Of a DNA stretch of 64,000 nucleotides, positions 14,606-22,732 are shown piece after piece. A program made the translations under genes and the position numbers. Every line of letters starts with the position of its first letter. Positions within the stretch are counted from its first letter, which is position 1. The stretch comes from Mannheimia cairinae (GTDB lineage Bacteria; Pseudomonadota; Gammaproteobacteria; Enterobacterales; Pasteurellaceae), in the NCBI RefSeq assembly GCF_028649535.1, contig NZ_JAQSJE010000009.1:62001-126000 (forward strand), in the 5' to 3' direction. The notes beneath the pieces were generated by a model. The model searched no databases, was not told the origin of the DNA, and saw only the letters and a list, made by a program, of their open reading frames with translations.

Positions 14606-14956
14606 ATGATAACGTTATTCTTACACCCTAACACTTGGGATTTATGCCTTGATGATGAGGGAAATATTGCTTATGCAAAAGATCCGTACGCTAAGGCTCA
14701 AGATGTGGCAAGTGCCATTAAATTATTTAAAGGCGAATTGCATTACGACACCACTCAAGGAATTCCTTATTTTGATGAAACGCTTGGCAAAAAGCAGTCG
14801 TTAGCACTCTATCAATATCGACTAGAGCAAGCAGCACTCAGAGTGAAAGGCGTAACCTCTGCCAAAGCCAATATTGAAAGCGGAGCCAGTCGGGAAGTGA
14901 CCGGCTCTGTGACTTTTACCGATGAACAAAATAGACAGATGAGCGTGAAACTATGA
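14606..14956 (+). CDS. Baseplate wedge protein (gp25/gpW-like)
   Basis: 116 residues from ATG 14606, eight bases after GGAG; ATG 14600 overlapping the spike stop is possible but only two bases from the same site. Segments NTWDLCLDDEGNIAYAKD, DVASAIKLFKGELHYD and FDETLGKK match the gp25/W lysozyme-like wedge family that starts sheath polymerisation. The stop overlaps the ATG of the J-like gene (ATGA). Confidence 0.75.
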   Translation: MITLFLHPNTWDLCLDDEGNIAYAKDPYAKAQDVASAIKLFKGELHYDTTQGIPYFDETLGKKQSLALYQYRLEQAALRVKGVTSAKANIESGASREVTGSVTFTDEQNRQMSVKL

Positions 14957-16149
14957 CGATACAGATAAATGTGCCATCAATTCAGTTTACACCGCAAGGC
15001 TTAATTTTGCCGAGTGAGCAAGAAATTCTAAACGGTGTGCTGGCGGACTTTAATGCGGCATTTGGTGGTGGACTAAGCCAAAACTTAGAAACACCACAGG
15101 GACAACTTGCCAGCTCGATAGCTGCGATTATTGCTGATAAAAATAATCAAATTGCGTGGCTAGTGAATAATCTTGATCCGACTTATTCCGACGGCATTAT
15201 GCAAGATGCTATCGCTAAAATTTATTTCGTAAAACGAAAAGGGCGGGTGAACTCTTTTGCAACCTGTCAATTTATTGGTTTACCGGGTGTAACTATTCCA
15301 AAAGGGTTAGTTATTAAAGATACCACCAATAATGAATGGATATTAGATGAAGAGATCAGCATATTAGAAAACGGCACTGTGGAAGGACGTGTTATTGCTA
15401 ACGGTGTTTATGGTGCAAAAGCTAATACGATCACAAAAATTCATCAATCGATTATCGGGCTAGACCGTGTTACCAACCCACAAGATGCGGTTGTTGGTAC
15501 AGAACGGGAAAGCAGACAGGATTTTGCGGAACGATTTAAAAAGAGTGTGGCAATTAACTCGCAAGGGATGCCGGCTTCGGTATATGCAAATGTTTCAAAA
15601 TTAGCCGGAGTAACCGATTGCTATGTAGTAGATAACCCGAAAGGCGTTGCAGTACAGGTAGGAAGTAGTCGATACTCCATCAAACCACATAGTATTTATG
15701 TTGCTGTGATGGGCGGAAATGAGCAACAAATTGCCGAAGAAATTTGGCGATATACCGGAAACGGTTGTGATTACAATGGCAATCGAACGGTTACCGTCAC
15801 AGATAATACATATACAGATCCAAAACCAACGTATGAAATCCAATTTATGCGACCTGCTACCACACCGATTTATTTTCAAGTGAAGCTGAAACGAGGTGCT
15901 ACGATTGGAAGCGATCAAACCGCAAAAGAAACTATTCCGAAAACATTCCAACGTCTAAGTAAAAGTAAAATCGGTGCGACTTTATATGCGGTTGAATTTG
16001 TCTCTGATTTAGTCACAGCATTGCCTGAAGAACATTTGCTTGATGTGAAAATTGGACTGAATCAACGTACTTACACAGATGCTATTACGGTAGGAATAGA
16101 CCAATATCCAACAATAGCCGCTGAAAATATTAGTGTGGTGTTTGTATGA
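14953..16149 (+). CDS. Baseplate J-like protein
   Basis: 398 residues. The N-terminal GLILPSEQEILNGVLADFNAAFGG...TPQGQLASSIAAIIADKNN is characteristic of baseplate J proteins, as is TERESRQDFAERFKKS near residue 180. It builds the baseplate wedge ring with gp25- and I-type partners. It overlaps both neighbours by four bases (ATGA), forming one translational unit. Confidence 0.85.
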   Translation: MTIQINVPSIQFTPQGLILPSEQEILNGVLADFNAAFGGGLSQNLETPQGQLASSIAAIIADKNNQIAWLVNNLDPTYSDGIMQDAIAKIYFVKRKGRVNSFATCQFIGLPGVTIPKGLVIKDTTNNEWILDEEISILENGTVEGRVIANGVYGAKANTITKIHQSIIGLDRVTNPQDAVVGTERESRQDFAERFKKSVAINSQGMPASVYANVSKLAGVTDCYVVDNPKGVAVQVGSSRYSIKPHSIYVAVMGGNEQQIAEEIWRYTGNGCDYNGNRTVTVTDNTYTDPKPTYEIQFMRPATTPIYFQVKLKRGATIGSDQTAKETIPKTFQRLSKSKIGATLYAVEFVSDLVTALPEEHLLDVKIGLNQRTYTDAITVGIDQYPTIAAENISVVFV

Positions 16150-16763
16150 AAAACGTAGCCAAAACCATTATCAGTCAATATGCGAACAGTCCGATTATTT
16201 GTAGTTTGATTGAAGATGCAAATACATATTTAGATCCAACTGCGGATATAGAACTTTTTTATCGCTTTATTTGGAATTTGGATACTGCACAAGGTATTGG
16301 ATTGGATTTTTGGGGGAAAGTGGTTGGAATATCTCGGAATGTGCAAGTTGATGAGAAAAATCAATTTATCGGCTCTACCTTAGCAGAGGAAGATTTAAAA
16401 ACGTATCAACCTGGCACGATTCATTTAATGAATGATGAAATGTTTCGCACAATGATATTCTTAAAGGCAATGAGCAATATCATTTATGCTACTGCCCCGA
16501 ACATCAACCGACTGCTGCAAATCCTCTTTGAAAGACGGGGGCGAGCTTATTATGTAAAAAACGGCACGATGCAAACTCGTTATGTGTTTGAATTTAATCT
16601 AACACCAGTCGAAAAAGCAGTGTTAATCAGTACAGATTTATTGCCTCGCCCCTCTGGAGTTTTAGTTGATTTCTATGAGCCGGATATTCGCAACACATTC
16701 GGTTTTATCGAAGCCGAACTTGCACCATTCGGACAGGGTGCATTTTATATTGGTGATCGTTAG
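16146..16763 (+). CDS. DUF2612 baseplate protein
   Basis: 205 residues. The sequence ISQYANSPIICSLIEDANTYLDP...YRFIWNLDTAQGIGLDFWGKVVGISR is the DUF2612 signature. Such proteins occupy the place of gpI between J and the fibre in this tail type and probably complete the wedge or anchor the fibre. Starts within the J stop and is followed at once by a terminator hairpin that overlaps its stop codon. Confidence 0.75.
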   Translation: MKNVAKTIISQYANSPIICSLIEDANTYLDPTADIELFYRFIWNLDTAQGIGLDFWGKVVGISRNVQVDEKNQFIGSTLAEEDLKTYQPGTIHLMNDEMFRTMIFLKAMSNIIYATAPNINRLLQILFERRGRAYYVKNGTMQTRYVFEFNLTPVEKAVLISTDLLPRPSGVLVDFYEPDIRNTFGFIEAELAPFGQGAFYIGDR

Positions 16764-16785
16764 CCTGCATTTCGCAGGCTTTTTT
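16762..16785 (+). terminator. Terminator between baseplate and fibre genes
   Basis: AGCCTGC (16762-16768) pairs with GCAGGCT (16774-16780), then TTTTT. The stem begins on the TAG stop of the DUF2612 gene and may lower fibre expression. Confidence 0.8.
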
Positions 16786-16799
16786 ATTGGAGCAAAATA

Positions 16800-18410
16800 A
16801 TGTTACAACCTAAATTACTCTCTAAAATTTGGGCCGCCCTGGGATTAAAAAATTCGATACCAGATAGCCGTTCAGATGGATTGGCTCAAGGAGCTGCGAC
16901 TTATGATGAAGGATTCCCTTCAATCACAATGACACCTATAGCACAAGGTGGTAAAGCCCCTTCGGGTAAAGATATGAATGGGGTTTTGAACGAATTATCC
17001 GCCCATATCGTGCATTTGAACAAAGGCGGGCTATACAAATTCGATGTTACCTTTGCAGGGAAAATTAATGGTTACGATAAAGGTGCAGTACTTTTAAACG
17101 ATGCAGAAACGGCTTTCTTCGTTAGTTTGTTAAGCCAAAACAAACACAATTTCAACACATCATCAGACTACAGTAAATATTGGGCTAAATTGGCGGATGT
17201 GCAAAGTGTCAAACATATCACACCGCTGAAATTAACAAGCCAAACTCAAAATACATTACTGTCTAATGGACACACTCACGAAATCGAAAAAGCGAGCTTA
17301 ACTGAGGTAGGCATAACCCAACTATTTTCCGGCTTAGATTCCAATGCTGAAAATATGGCAGCCACGCCAAAGGCGATTAAAATCCTCAAAGGCTTAATTG
17401 ATGCCATTACACGCAATCTAGGTAACTACATTCCCAACAGCAAAAAGTCAAATGCTGTAAACAGTAACAGTGCGGATACGGTGGCGACAAGCGTGGCGGT
17501 TAAAACAGCTTACGACAAAGGCGTTGAGGCTAAATTTGCGGCGGATAACGCCCAACGTACGGCAAACGCCAAGCAGTCTCCTGCTACAACTTTAGATGGA
17601 TACGGCATTACAGATGGGGCATTGGCTAAAGGTCTCACCACCGAAAATTTAAATGCCGTTACCACAGTTGGGCTGTACGGGCAAAAAGCCAATGTCAATG
17701 CAACAAGAAGCAGAAATTACCCAGATAACAAGGCTGGCAGCCTTGTTGTGTCTGATTCCGCCTACGGTGTGATGCAGATTTATACAACGCATGACACAAA
17801 ATACACATATATCCGCAATCAAGAGCCGTCTGGGTGGAGCGGGTGGGAGAGAGTAGATGGATTAGGCAAGCTTCCTCTAGAAGGTGGCGAGCTTAGTGGT
17901 AATGTGAGCATCAGGGGTAATTCTGATTACAATTCGATCAGTTTGATAAATACGATTGGGTATGAACTTATAATTACGAGTAAGCCCAATAACAGTAGTA
18001 CAGTCGGGGATATTATTTATAGGGATGACCGAAATAGTAATATATCTGTTATCAGGATACCGCGCAAAAATGGCACTATGGTGCTAGGAAACGAAGTACA
18101 CTACAAGGATAGATTTCGGCATTCCAAGTATCCAAATCATTACAACGGGGCTGAGGTTTATAAGATACCTATGTCAGACACAGGCGGGTTGATGATTATA
18201 ACTATGAGAGCAGACGTCACGGGTAGCACAACATTAAATCTACCCGAATCATATAAGCTAGCGGACTATAGTGTCACCGCAAGTGATGTTGGTGAGGGAC
18301 GTTTTTCGTTGGGCGCAAACCGCACAAGCGGTAATCGGATAATGATACATAGTACAGGGGGTAGGACTGCGACGGTATCTGTGCAATGTATCGGATGGGT
18401 GGATTTTTAG
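16800..18410 (+). CDS. Tail fibre protein
   Basis: 536 residues, ATG 16800 after TTGGAGC. The N-terminus attaches to the baseplate (LAQGAATYDEGFPSITMTPIAQGGKAPSGKDMNGVLNELS). The middle has short repeated segments (TTLDGYGITDGA). Residues ~290-350 look like a pyocin-knob type domain (VGLYGQ...YPDNKAGSLVV...YIRNQ...GWSGWERVDG). The C-terminal ~190 residues are a variable, presumably receptor-binding tip, with a base composition that looks different from the first part. A fibre chaperone gene follows. Confidence 0.8.
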   Translation: MLQPKLLSKIWAALGLKNSIPDSRSDGLAQGAATYDEGFPSITMTPIAQGGKAPSGKDMNGVLNELSAHIVHLNKGGLYKFDVTFAGKINGYDKGAVLLNDAETAFFVSLLSQNKHNFNTSSDYSKYWAKLADVQSVKHITPLKLTSQTQNTLLSNGHTHEIEKASLTEVGITQLFSGLDSNAENMAATPKAIKILKGLIDAITRNLGNYIPNSKKSNAVNSNSADTVATSVAVKTAYDKGVEAKFAADNAQRTANAKQSPATTLDGYGITDGALAKGLTTENLNAVTTVGLYGQKANVNATRSRNYPDNKAGSLVVSDSAYGVMQIYTTHDTKYTYIRNQEPSGWSGWERVDGLGKLPLEGGELSGNVSIRGNSDYNSISLINTIGYELIITSKPNNSSTVGDIIYRDDRNSNISVIRIPRKNGTMVLGNEVHYKDRFRHSKYPNHYNGAEVYKIPMSDTGGLMIITMRADVTGSTTLNLPESYKLADYSVTASDVGEGRFSLGANRTSGNRIMIHSTGGRTATVSVQCIGWVDF

Positions 18411-18419
18411 GGAGACAAG

Positions 18420-19040
18420 ATGAAAATTTATAATATCGAAAAAGGTGTTTTTAATGATATACCTAATGATGGAGTTGTACCCGATGGTTGGTACAGAGTG
18501 GAAAGCGAAGAGGTTTTAAATAAAATTTCTGAAAGTCTTACAAACGGCGGTGCGGTATGGATAGATAGAGGTAAATTAAAAACCTCTGGTAAAGCCCCAA
18601 GCCCATACCACGAGTGGCAAAACAAGAAGTGGGTAATCAACCACGAGCAACAACAAGCGGTCATTTCTGCCGAAAAATCTGCAAAACTTGCCGAAATCAA
18701 CCAAAAGGCACAAGCCTTTATTAACGAGCTTGCGGAGTACGACAAAACCCCAGCCTTTGAGCGGGACACTTGGCCGATTCAGAGAGATGAGGCATTTGCG
18801 TGGTTTGCGGATAAAAACGCTAAAACCCCAACACTAGATTTAATCGCATTATCTCGTGGTGTACCAGTTGATACCTTACGCCAAAAAGCTTACGAAAAGG
18901 CGATAGCTTATCAGCAAGTCGCAGCAATCGTATCAGGGCAGCGACAAGCATACGAGGATAAGCTCAACGCAGCTGAAACATTGGAGCAAGTGCAAGCGAT
19001 TGAGCCAGTTTACCAGTTGCTACAAGGGGAGAGTAGATGA
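18420..19040 (+). CDS. Tail fibre assembly protein (Tfa-like)
   Basis: 206 residues, ATG 18420 overlapping GGAGACAAG. The N-terminal part matches the fibre tip and the C-terminal part has the usual helical Tfa pattern (YHEWQNKKWVIN, EYDKTPAFERDTWPIQRDEAFAW). These chaperones trimerise the fibre and may stay on its tip. It lies nine bases after the fibre stop. Its stop overlaps the next ATG. Confidence 0.8.
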   Translation: MKIYNIEKGVFNDIPNDGVVPDGWYRVESEEVLNKISESLTNGGAVWIDRGKLKTSGKAPSPYHEWQNKKWVINHEQQQAVISAEKSAKLAEINQKAQAFINELAEYDKTPAFERDTWPIQRDEAFAWFADKNAKTPTLDLIALSRGVPVDTLRQKAYEKAIAYQQVAAIVSGQRQAYEDKLNAAETLEQVQAIEPVYQLLQGESR

Positions 19041-19297
19041 TTAAATTAAAATCTTGGTGCTATCACGTTTTAATCGGTTTAGACCAATTTCTCAATGCCA
19101 TATTCGGCGGACACGCCGACGAAACATTCTCAAGCCGTTGTTATCGTGGTGCAATCCTCAAAGCCAATCCAAAAAAACGCTGGCGATTCTGGTATGCGTT
19201 TGTAAATGGCTTGTTTTTTGATAAAAACCATTGCAAAACCGCTTACGAAAGCGAGGTGAATCGCAAACAGTATCCGCCTGAATTCTCTGACGTATAA
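19037..19297 (+). CDS. Conserved phage protein of unknown function
   Basis: 86 residues, overlapping the Tfa stop. The sequence LIGLDQFLNAIFGGHADETFSSRCYR...FVNGLFFDKNHCKTAYESE is a recurring small protein found after tail fibre genes in Gram-negative prophages. It is basic and has conserved Trp, His and Cys. No function is known to me. It is the last rightward gene of the late operon, followed by a terminator shared with the leftward operon. Confidence 0.55.
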   Translation: MIKLKSWCYHVLIGLDQFLNAIFGGHADETFSSRCYRGAILKANPKKRWRFWYAFVNGLFFDKNHCKTAYESEVNRKQYPPEFSDV

Positions 19298-19307
19298 ATT
19301 AAAAAAG

Positions 19308-19331
19308 TAACGGCTAGTTAATTAGCCGTTA
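19308..19331. terminator. Bidirectional terminator between late operon and acr-aca-like operon
   Basis: TAACGGCTA (19308-19316) pairs with TAGCCGTTA (19323-19331) across a six-base loop. An A run precedes it at 19300-19306, which reads as a T run for leftward transcripts. Confidence 0.75.
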
Positions 19332-19334
19332 TCT

Positions 19335-19769
19335 TCATCCACCCTTATAAGCAGCCCATTCACTGCGTTTCTGTGGAGAATCGATTAAACCATTCTCCGC
19401 AAGCCAGTTAATATAGGATTCTGGCTCGAATTTGACTAGACTCGCTCCGTAATCAAAATGCAGTTGTACAGCTAGAGCATTATTATATCTAACCTCTAGT
19501 AATGACATTCCAGCATCCTGAGGATTGTCATAGAAAATGACTGCAAGCTTGCTAGTGGTTTTGGCAACCATTCCCTTCACCATATCTAACGTTTGCTTTC
19601 GTCTAGATAATAACTCCTTAATGTCATTAACCACATCTTGCGGAATTGTCCGCTGTCCTTGCTCCCAGTAAGACCAGCTTCTTTTATTTACTTTCCCAAT
19701 TTCTTCTGCTGCCTCGGCTTGGGATAAACCGAAGATAAGTCTTGCTGCTTTTAATTCTATTCCTGTCAT
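19335..19769 (-). CDS. Aca2-like helix-turn-helix regulator (YdiL/DUF1870-type)
   Basis: 144 residues. The N-terminal ~55 residues (ELKAARLIFGLSQAEAAEEIG, then RSWSYWEQGQRTIPQDV) follow closely the pattern of Aca2, the repressor of anti-CRISPR operons first described in phage ZF40, and of the related YdiL family. The C-terminal half (AVIFYDNPQ...YINWLAENGLID) is the dimerisation region in that family. It is the second gene of a leftward operon, behind a small acidic protein. YdiL homologues without anti-CRISPR links exist, so the name Aca2 is probable, not proven. Confidence 0.7.
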   Translation of the reverse strand: MTGIELKAARLIFGLSQAEAAEEIGKVNKRSWSYWEQGQRTIPQDVVNDIKELLSRRKQTLDMVKGMVAKTTSKLAVIFYDNPQDAGMSLLEVRYNNALAVQLHFDYGASLVKFEPESYINWLAENGLIDSPQKRSEWAAYKGG

Positions 19770-19785
19770 AACTCACCTAAAAATA

Positions 19786-19803
19786 AGCCCTCGAGTGAGG
19801 GCT
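19786..19803 (-). terminator. Hairpin between the 69-residue gene and the Aca2-like gene
   Basis: AGCCCTC (19786-19792) and GAGGGCT (19797-19803) form a perfect 7-bp stem with a 4-base loop, followed on the minus strand by TTATTTTTAGG. It can act as a partial terminator, so the first gene would be made in excess of the regulator. The AGGTGA of the regulator follows it. Confidence 0.65.
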
Positions 19804-19808
19804 TTAAT

Positions 19809-20018
19809 TTATAAATAATTCTCGATGTTTGAGTAAAAATTATTTACTCTTTCTTTTAACTCGCTTTCATTACTATCGAAAGCATCGATAGTTCTTTCCT
19901 CATCGCTTAAAATGCAATCAATTCCCCAAATTAAGCTATCGATGACAAGTTGTCCGTTATAATTAACTATAGAATATAAAGCATTTAATTCATTGCGTTG
20001 TTCGATTAAAGTTTTCAT
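19809..20018 (-). CDS. Small acidic protein, candidate anti-CRISPR
   Basis: 69 residues, with AGGAGA seven bases before the ATG. Thirteen acidic against five basic residues; helical pattern with one Cys and a very acidic second half (SDEERTIDAFDSNESELKERV). No known domain or known Acr is recognised. It is the first gene of an operon with an Aca2-like regulator, at the end of the prophage late region, a frequent place for acr genes. A DNA-mimic or inhibitor role is inference from context, size and charge; it could also be another host-takeover protein. Confidence 0.55.
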   Translation of the reverse strand: MKTLIEQRNELNALYSIVNYNGQLVIDSLIWGIDCILSDEERTIDAFDSNESELKERVNNFYSNIENYL

Positions 20019-20071
20019 AATAACATCTCCTAAAGATTACCGATGACCCTATGTCTTTCGCCTATGTGTGC

Positions 20072-20100
20072 ATTATGTTCCCAAATGGGAACAAAGTCAA
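20072..20100 (-). promoter_or_regulatory. Promoter with operator in the spacer, acr-aca-like operon
   Basis: On the minus strand TTGACT (20100-20095) and CATAAT (20077-20072) are separated by exactly 17 bases. The perfect inverted repeat GTTCCC-AAAT-GGGAAC (20077-20092) fills the spacer and touches the -10 box. A repressor bound there would block RNA polymerase. This is what is known for Aca-controlled promoters; the actual binding protein is inferred to be the 144-residue regulator. Confidence 0.75.
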
Positions 20101-20677
20101 TATTTTTTAGCCTTATTTATTATTTTTTTGTTTAATTGCTTAAAATTTAATCAAGCAAAAAGCTTATTAAGTATATGTACCTCGCCAAAATCACGCGGTA
20201 TTTGAATTAACCTATTGATTTTAAATAATTTGACTTTCCTTAGGTAAGACATCCGCCCCTTTTCGCTGTCTTGATTAGAGGGGTTGATTTTCGTGGGTGT
20301 TTTCGTGGGTGTTTTAAATATTTGTTTTTAATTATTATATAAAACAAAGGCTTATAATTGAAATTGCTTTCGGGACACGCCTCCATTACTTTATTTAAAT
20401 CATTTCAAATAACTTAAATATTTATCAATTTCTATTTATTTCAATAAGTTATCATTAACTTATAATGACTGCCTAATCTATCATCATCAAATTTTTGTGG
20501 GTGTTTTAGTAAGTGATTTAAAATACCAATACAAGCCATTCTTTTAAATGCTTAGTCGCTAGTTAAGTTGAATTATTTTCATCTTGATTTAAAAATCATT
20601 TCATTTTTATTCATACCTAATATAAGGTAGATTATGCTCATTGATTTACGATGAAATTTATATAGAGGCAATAAATT
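20101..20677. other. Non-coding AT-rich stretch at the probable prophage right end
   Basis: About 580 bases with no credible gene. It holds three copies of GTGGGTGTTTT (two in tandem at 20294-20316, one at 20497-20507) and an isolated GC-richer piece around 20371-20390 (CGGGACACGCCTCC). The three direct repeats could be arm-type integrase sites of an attachment region. The core site cannot be fixed, because the left prophage end is outside the window. The 3' end holds the leader of the mesX gene. Confidence 0.45.
20293..20507 (+). repeat. Three direct repeats GTGGGTGTTTT
   Basis: Copies at 20294-20304, 20306-20316 (12-base spacing, both preceded by TTC) and 20497-20507 (preceded by TTT). Direct spaced repeats of 10-12 bases near a prophage border resemble arm-binding sites of tyrosine integrases. 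No integrase gene is visible in the window. Confidence 0.5.
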
Positions 20678-21655
20678 ATGAGCAATCCATTTCACTATAC
20701 CGTTAAAACGCTTAAATTTGATGAAAATTATACACCTGCGGAAAGCACCCGTTTAACGACTAATTTCGCTAATTTAGCACGTGGCGAACAACGTAAAACC
20801 AATTTACAAAATACTTTGCGTATGATTAACAACCGTTTTAATGATCTTGCTTATTGGGATAACCCGGCAAATGATCGTTATGAGGTTGAAGTTGAAATTG
20901 TATCTGCGGATATTGTCATTGAAGGTCAAGCAGAACATTTTCCTGCGATTGAAATGTTAAAAACTTATATTATAGATAAACATACCAATCAGCGTATTGA
21001 CGGAATTGTAGGAAATAGCTTTTCATCTTATGTGCGTGATTATGATTTTAGTGTTTTATTGTTAGAGCATAATAAAAACCAAGAGAAATTCAGTGCTCCT
21101 GCAAATTATGGCGAATTGCACGGTAAATTATTCAAATTATTGCTTGATTCAGAGGCTTATCAGCAAGTTTCGGCGAAAGCTCCGGTATTTTGCTTGAGCG
21201 TGGCAAGCACTCGCACTTACACCCAAACCAATAATCATCACCCGATTTTAGGTCAGGAATATACGCAAAATGCCTACTCTTTAACAGATGATTATTTTGC
21301 CAAAATGGGCTTTAAAGTCCGCTACTTTATGCCGGCAAAATCTGTTGCACCTTATGCGTTTTACTACCAAGGCGATTTACTGAATGATTACTCTAACTTA
21401 GAGTTAATCAGCTTAATCAGTACTATGGAAACATTCCAAAAAATCTATCGTCCTGAAATTTACAATGCAAATTCGGTGGCAGGGCAGGTTTATCAGCCAA
21501 GTTTAACCTATCAAGATTATTCATTAACCAAAATTGAATATGACCGTGAAGAACGCACGCAATTAGCAATTAAACAAGGCGAATTTACTAACGAAAACTT
21601 TATTAAACCCTATCGCCAATTATTAGCTGATTGGGCAGAGACTGAAGTGCTTTAA
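20678..21655 (+). CDS. mesX: DUF1852 protein, partner of folate-independent methionine synthase
   Basis: 325 residues, ATG 20678 after GAGGCAA. The whole protein (MSNPFHYTVKTLKFDENYTP..., RMINNRFNDLAYWDNPANDRYEVEVEIV) fits DUF1852. Comparative and genetic work on folate-independent methionine synthases named this family MesX and found it needed for the MesD type. The reaction it catalyses is not settled. It is the first gene of a three-gene set with mesD 28 bases downstream and a flavin reductase after that. No regulator binding site was recognised in the leader. Confidence 0.8.
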   Translation: MSNPFHYTVKTLKFDENYTPAESTRLTTNFANLARGEQRKTNLQNTLRMINNRFNDLAYWDNPANDRYEVEVEIVSADIVIEGQAEHFPAIEMLKTYIIDKHTNQRIDGIVGNSFSSYVRDYDFSVLLLEHNKNQEKFSAPANYGELHGKLFKLLLDSEAYQQVSAKAPVFCLSVASTRTYTQTNNHHPILGQEYTQNAYSLTDDYFAKMGFKVRYFMPAKSVAPYAFYYQGDLLNDYSNLELISLISTMETFQKIYRPEIYNANSVAGQVYQPSLTYQDYSLTKIEYDREERTQLAIKQGEFTNENFIKPYRQLLADWAETEVL

Positions 21656-21683
21656 TTTATCAAGGAATTTAAAAGAGAATTTT

Positions 21684-22718
21684 ATGAAGAAATTATTACC
21701 AACCTCAACGGCAGGCAGTTTGCCGAAACCATCTTGGATTGCAGAGCCTGAAAAATTATGGTCAGAATGGAAATTAACAGGCGATGATTTATTTCAAGCA
21801 AAACGTGATGCCTTGCTGATTTCATTACAAGAACAAATTCAAGCAGGGATTGATATTGTCAGCGACGGCGAACAAACTCGTCAGCATTTTGTAACGACCT
21901 TTATCGAACATTTAGAAGGAGTGGATTTTACCAAGCGTGAAATTGTGCGTATTCGTAACCGCTATGATGCCAGTGTGCCAAGTGTGGTTGGAGCGGTTTC
22001 TCGCCGTAAACCAGTGTTTGTAGAAGATGCTAAATTTTTGCGTGCGCATACCGACCGCCCGATTAAATGGGCATTGCCAGGGCCGATGACGATGATCGAC
22101 ACACTCTATGACGGTCATTACAAAAGCCGTGAAAAATTAGCTTGGGAATTTGCAACCATTCTTAACCAAGAGGCAAAAGAGCTTGAGGCTGCTGGTGTGA
22201 ATATTATCCAATTTGACGAACCGGCATTTAATGTCTTTTTTGATGAAGTGAATGATTGGGGCGTTGCCGCATTGGAGCGTGCCATTGAAGGCTTAAAATG
22301 CGAGACAGCAGTACATATTTGCTATGGCTACGGTATTAAAGCCAATACAGATTGGAAAAAAACACTGGGTTCTGAATGGCGTCAATACGAAGAAAGTTTC
22401 CCTAAATTGCAAAAGTCTAAAATTGATATTGTTTCACTAGAATGCCAAAACTCTCACGTGCCGATGGATTTAATCGAACTCATTCGTGGCAAAAAAGTGA
22501 TGGTTGGAGCGATTGATGTGGCAACCAATGAAATTGAAACGCCTGAGCAAGTGGCTAACACTTTACGCAAAGCCTTACAATTTGTTGATGCGGATAAGCT
22601 TTATCCTTGCACTAACTGTGGTATGACACCGTTATCCCGCGAAGTGGCGCGTGGCAAATTACAAGCCTTGAGTGCAGGGACGGAAATTGTTCGCCAAGAA
22701 ATTCTTTCAGCGAAATAA
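21684..22718 (+). CDS. mesD: Core methionine synthase MesD (MetE catalytic domain only)
   Basis: 344 residues, which is the length of the C-terminal MetE domain; the folate-binding N-terminal half of MetE is absent. Zinc ligands of the MetE family are visible: His211 and Cys213 (VHICYGYG), Glu253 (SLECQNS) and Cys312 (CTNCGM). It transfers a methyl group to homocysteine; the methyl donor for the MesD type is unknown but is not methyl-folate. Together with mesX it forms the conserved pair. The assignment to MesD rather than other MetE-core families rests on the neighbour. Confidence 0.85.
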   Translation: MKKLLPTSTAGSLPKPSWIAEPEKLWSEWKLTGDDLFQAKRDALLISLQEQIQAGIDIVSDGEQTRQHFVTTFIEHLEGVDFTKREIVRIRNRYDASVPSVVGAVSRRKPVFVEDAKFLRAHTDRPIKWALPGPMTMIDTLYDGHYKSREKLAWEFATILNQEAKELEAAGVNIIQFDEPAFNVFFDEVNDWGVAALERAIEGLKCETAVHICYGYGIKANTDWKKTLGSEWRQYEESFPKLQKSKIDIVSLECQNSHVPMDLIELIRGKKVMVGAIDVATNEIETPEQVANTLRKALQFVDADKLYPCTNCGMTPLSREVARGKLQALSAGTEIVRQEILSAK

Positions 22719-22732
22719 GGTGTAAATCGGTA

